The notes under the pieces are model-generated. The model saw only the letters and a list, made by a program, of their open reading frames with translations. It searched no databases and was not told the origin of the DNA. Shown here piece after piece: positions 63,409 through 64,000 of a DNA stretch of 64,000 nt. Each line of letters starts with the position of its first letter. Positions within the stretch are counted from its first letter, which is position 1. The stretch is from Desmodus rotundus. Lineage: Eukaryota; Chordata; Mammalia; Chiroptera; Phyllostomidae. Location: NCBI RefSeq assembly GCF_022682495.2, contig NC_071396.1:21511735-21575734 (forward strand), read 5' to 3'. A program made the translations under genes and the position numbers.

Positions 63409-64000
63409 GTAAAGACTCGCGGCCTCTGGGCGGGGGTGGCAGCTCCAGGACTGTGTCTGCTCTCAGGTGGCCTCACCCGAGATGTGACAAGGCCACTCCT
63501 CAGGGACACCCGGCCGCTTCGTGCGATGGGCAGAGGATCCAAACCTGAACTCCCCTGCAGGGACCAGCTGTGACCGGGGCGGGTTCCTTTTCCTCTCCGA
63601 CCCCCGTTTCCTCACCTCAAACATAGAGGTGAATGTTTAGGGTGCACATTACATCTCTCTTCCCAGTGAAGTGAGGTGACAGGAAGGGACGCCCTTCAGA
63701 GGTCGAATCTCCTAGTGCAGTGGCTGAGCGGGGCCAGGGGCTGGTGGCTTGGTGTGGACACAGCATCCGGCCCCCTGCGCTTGACCCGAGCGGCCTCCAC
63801 GTCTGGACCTCACCTGCCTCCTGACTATGGTCGGGAGGGTGGCTGTGCCAGCTGATCTCCGAGGGCTCTTCCCGCCACCACACTGGCCACTGCTGCCGCT
63901 GGGATGGTAAAAGGTTGAAGTGGCTCCTTTGTCCAGCTCACAAATAGAGGTAGACAGACAAGGGGCTACTCGCTTCCCGTGCAGCCCCAGGCCTCACATG
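63409..64000 (+). other. SIPA1L2: intron after exon P (5' part)
   Basis: This is intronic sequence from the donor gtaaag to the window edge. I see no repeat, RNA or further exon. Confidence 0.75.

Overview
The window is mammalian nuclear DNA carrying part of one large gene on the + strand: SIPA1L2 (signal-induced proliferation-associated 1 like 2, also SPAR2), a Rap GTPase-activating protein of neuronal synapses. Sixteen consecutive internal exons run from 915 to 63408. Every exon has an AG acceptor and a GT donor, and the phases join into one continuous reading frame of 1093 codons, matching roughly residues 495-1588 of the 1722-residue human protein as I remember it. The large 5' exon(s) encoding the N-terminal third and the 3' exons encoding the C-terminal coiled coil lie outside the window. 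I see no second gene on either strand.

The organism is most likely a bat, probably Yangochiroptera. Three tRNA-derived SINEs of the Ves type (27237-27440, 37277-37499, 60517-60716) carry the typical bat sequence: a 'ccctggctg...gtggctcag' head, one or two tRNA-like B boxes, a 'catygatgttt' stretch, and a pyrimidine-rich tract ending in (TAAA)n. Other interspersed repeats are old and diverged: several MIRs, two L2 3' ends, an L1 3' end, two fragments of a hAT-like DNA transposon and an internally deleted mariner.

Layout: 915-2791 encodes the segment just upstream of the GAP core. 6572-23042 completes the Rap-GAP domain, with the catalytic Asn of the INAE motif at 22578-22580. 26017-26291 is a single PDZ exon. 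After a 13 kb intron, 39255-50133 encodes a Ser/Pro-rich linker that includes a DSGIDT motif (45225-45242), identical to the beta-TrCP phosphodegron described for SPAR (SIPA1L1). 53406-63408 enters the conserved SPAR C-terminal region.

The introns hold no recognisable genes. They do hold features worth checking: a near-perfect hairpin inside a MIR (12092-12150), a perfect 14-bp hairpin (14051-14084), a competing splice donor behind the second exon, several blocks with the look of conserved developmental enhancers, and a possible retroposed sequence with its own poly(A) signal. I found no evidence of a wholly new biological system. Comparisons with human sequence are from memory and no alignment was run.
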